Origin: Castellaniella sp035707805
GTDB lineage: Bacteria > Pseudomonadota > Gammaproteobacteria > Burkholderiales > Burkholderiaceae_B
DNA length: 64,000 nt
Assembly (NCBI GenBank): GCA_035707805.1
Contig: DASSTS010000039.1
Location: 82,528-146,527 of the forward strand
Direction: 5' to 3'
Under the pieces are notes generated by a model, which did no database searches, had not been told where the DNA came from, and worked only from the letters and a program-made list of their open reading frames with translations. The position numbers and the translations under genes are program-made. Shown here piece after piece: positions 63,862 through 64,000 of this stretch (position 1 is its first letter; every line of letters begins with the position of its first letter).

Positions 63862-64000
63862 CGAGCATCGAGGGGCATAGGGCGGTCGCACGCAGGGTGC
63901 AGGGTACGCGGCCGAAGGCGGTCCGCCGATCGGTTGGTTGAGTATCCCTCGCTTGAGGGAAGGAACCTTTTCAGCTCGGGAGTATCAAATATCGTTCAAG

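Overview
The window is about 64 kb of GC-rich, densely coding chromosome from a betaproteobacterium. The protein content points to Burkholderiales, most likely the Alcaligenaceae (Bordetella/Achromobacter-like). This rests on recognising protein families and local gene orders (recG-oxyR, glnA-ntrB-ntrC, fabA-fabB, rpoZ-spoT, torF-glnK), not on a database search. I saw no rRNA, tRNA, insertion sequence, prophage or CRISPR array. Most genes are core metabolism or transport, packed into short operons with frequent 1-8 bp overlaps.

Layout. 0-5 kb (mostly minus strand): a truncated slipin with its NfeD partner, a DUF488 protein, fumC, and an epd/D-2-hydroxyacid dehydrogenase pair. 5-11.6 kb: a beta-class glutathione transferase, a repeated terminator block, a complete branched-chain amino acid ABC transporter (livK-H-M-G-F) and proC. 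11.6-15.9 kb: a complete ugpBAEC glycerol-3-phosphate transporter (plus strand) with a possible Pho-type promoter; its phosphodiesterase ugpQ lies far away at 58.5 kb. 16-22 kb: an orphan second LivK-like binding protein, dps, oxyR, recG, ridA and fpr (an oxidative-stress cluster), with an FNR-type box upstream of fpr. 22-26.5 kb: ntrC, ntrB and glnA, preceded by a clear sigma-54 promoter and an NtrC site. 26.5-30 kb: hemW-rdgB-rph with divergent yicC. 30-38 kb: ClC channel, urea transporter, two overlapping MFS exporters, fabB-fabA, and an FlhE-like secreted protein. 38-51.6 kb: NRDE protein, yqeY, two Old Yellow Enzymes, a Trk/Ktr potassium system, a polar amino acid ABC importer lacking an ATPase gene, further transporters and small proteins. 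52-60 kb: xth, an unknown acidic protein, gmk, rpoZ, spoT, ppiD, ugpQ and rlmJ. 60-64 kb: an RsuA-family pseudouridine synthase, ubiC, glnK, torF and sufT.

The most coherent regulatory story is nitrogen control. The window holds the sensor pathway (NtrB, NtrC, a PII protein), glutamine synthetase, and two well-formed sigma-54 promoters, each with an NtrC-type palindrome about 120-130 bp upstream of the predicted transcription start: one for glnA-ntrBC and one for torF-glnK. The last 2 kb (torF to sufT) looks lower in GC than the rest and contains what appears to be a truncated ubiK start, so a rearrangement, transfer or assembly junction is possible there. A hairpin repeat with compensatory base changes follows terminators at two distant convergent gene junctions.
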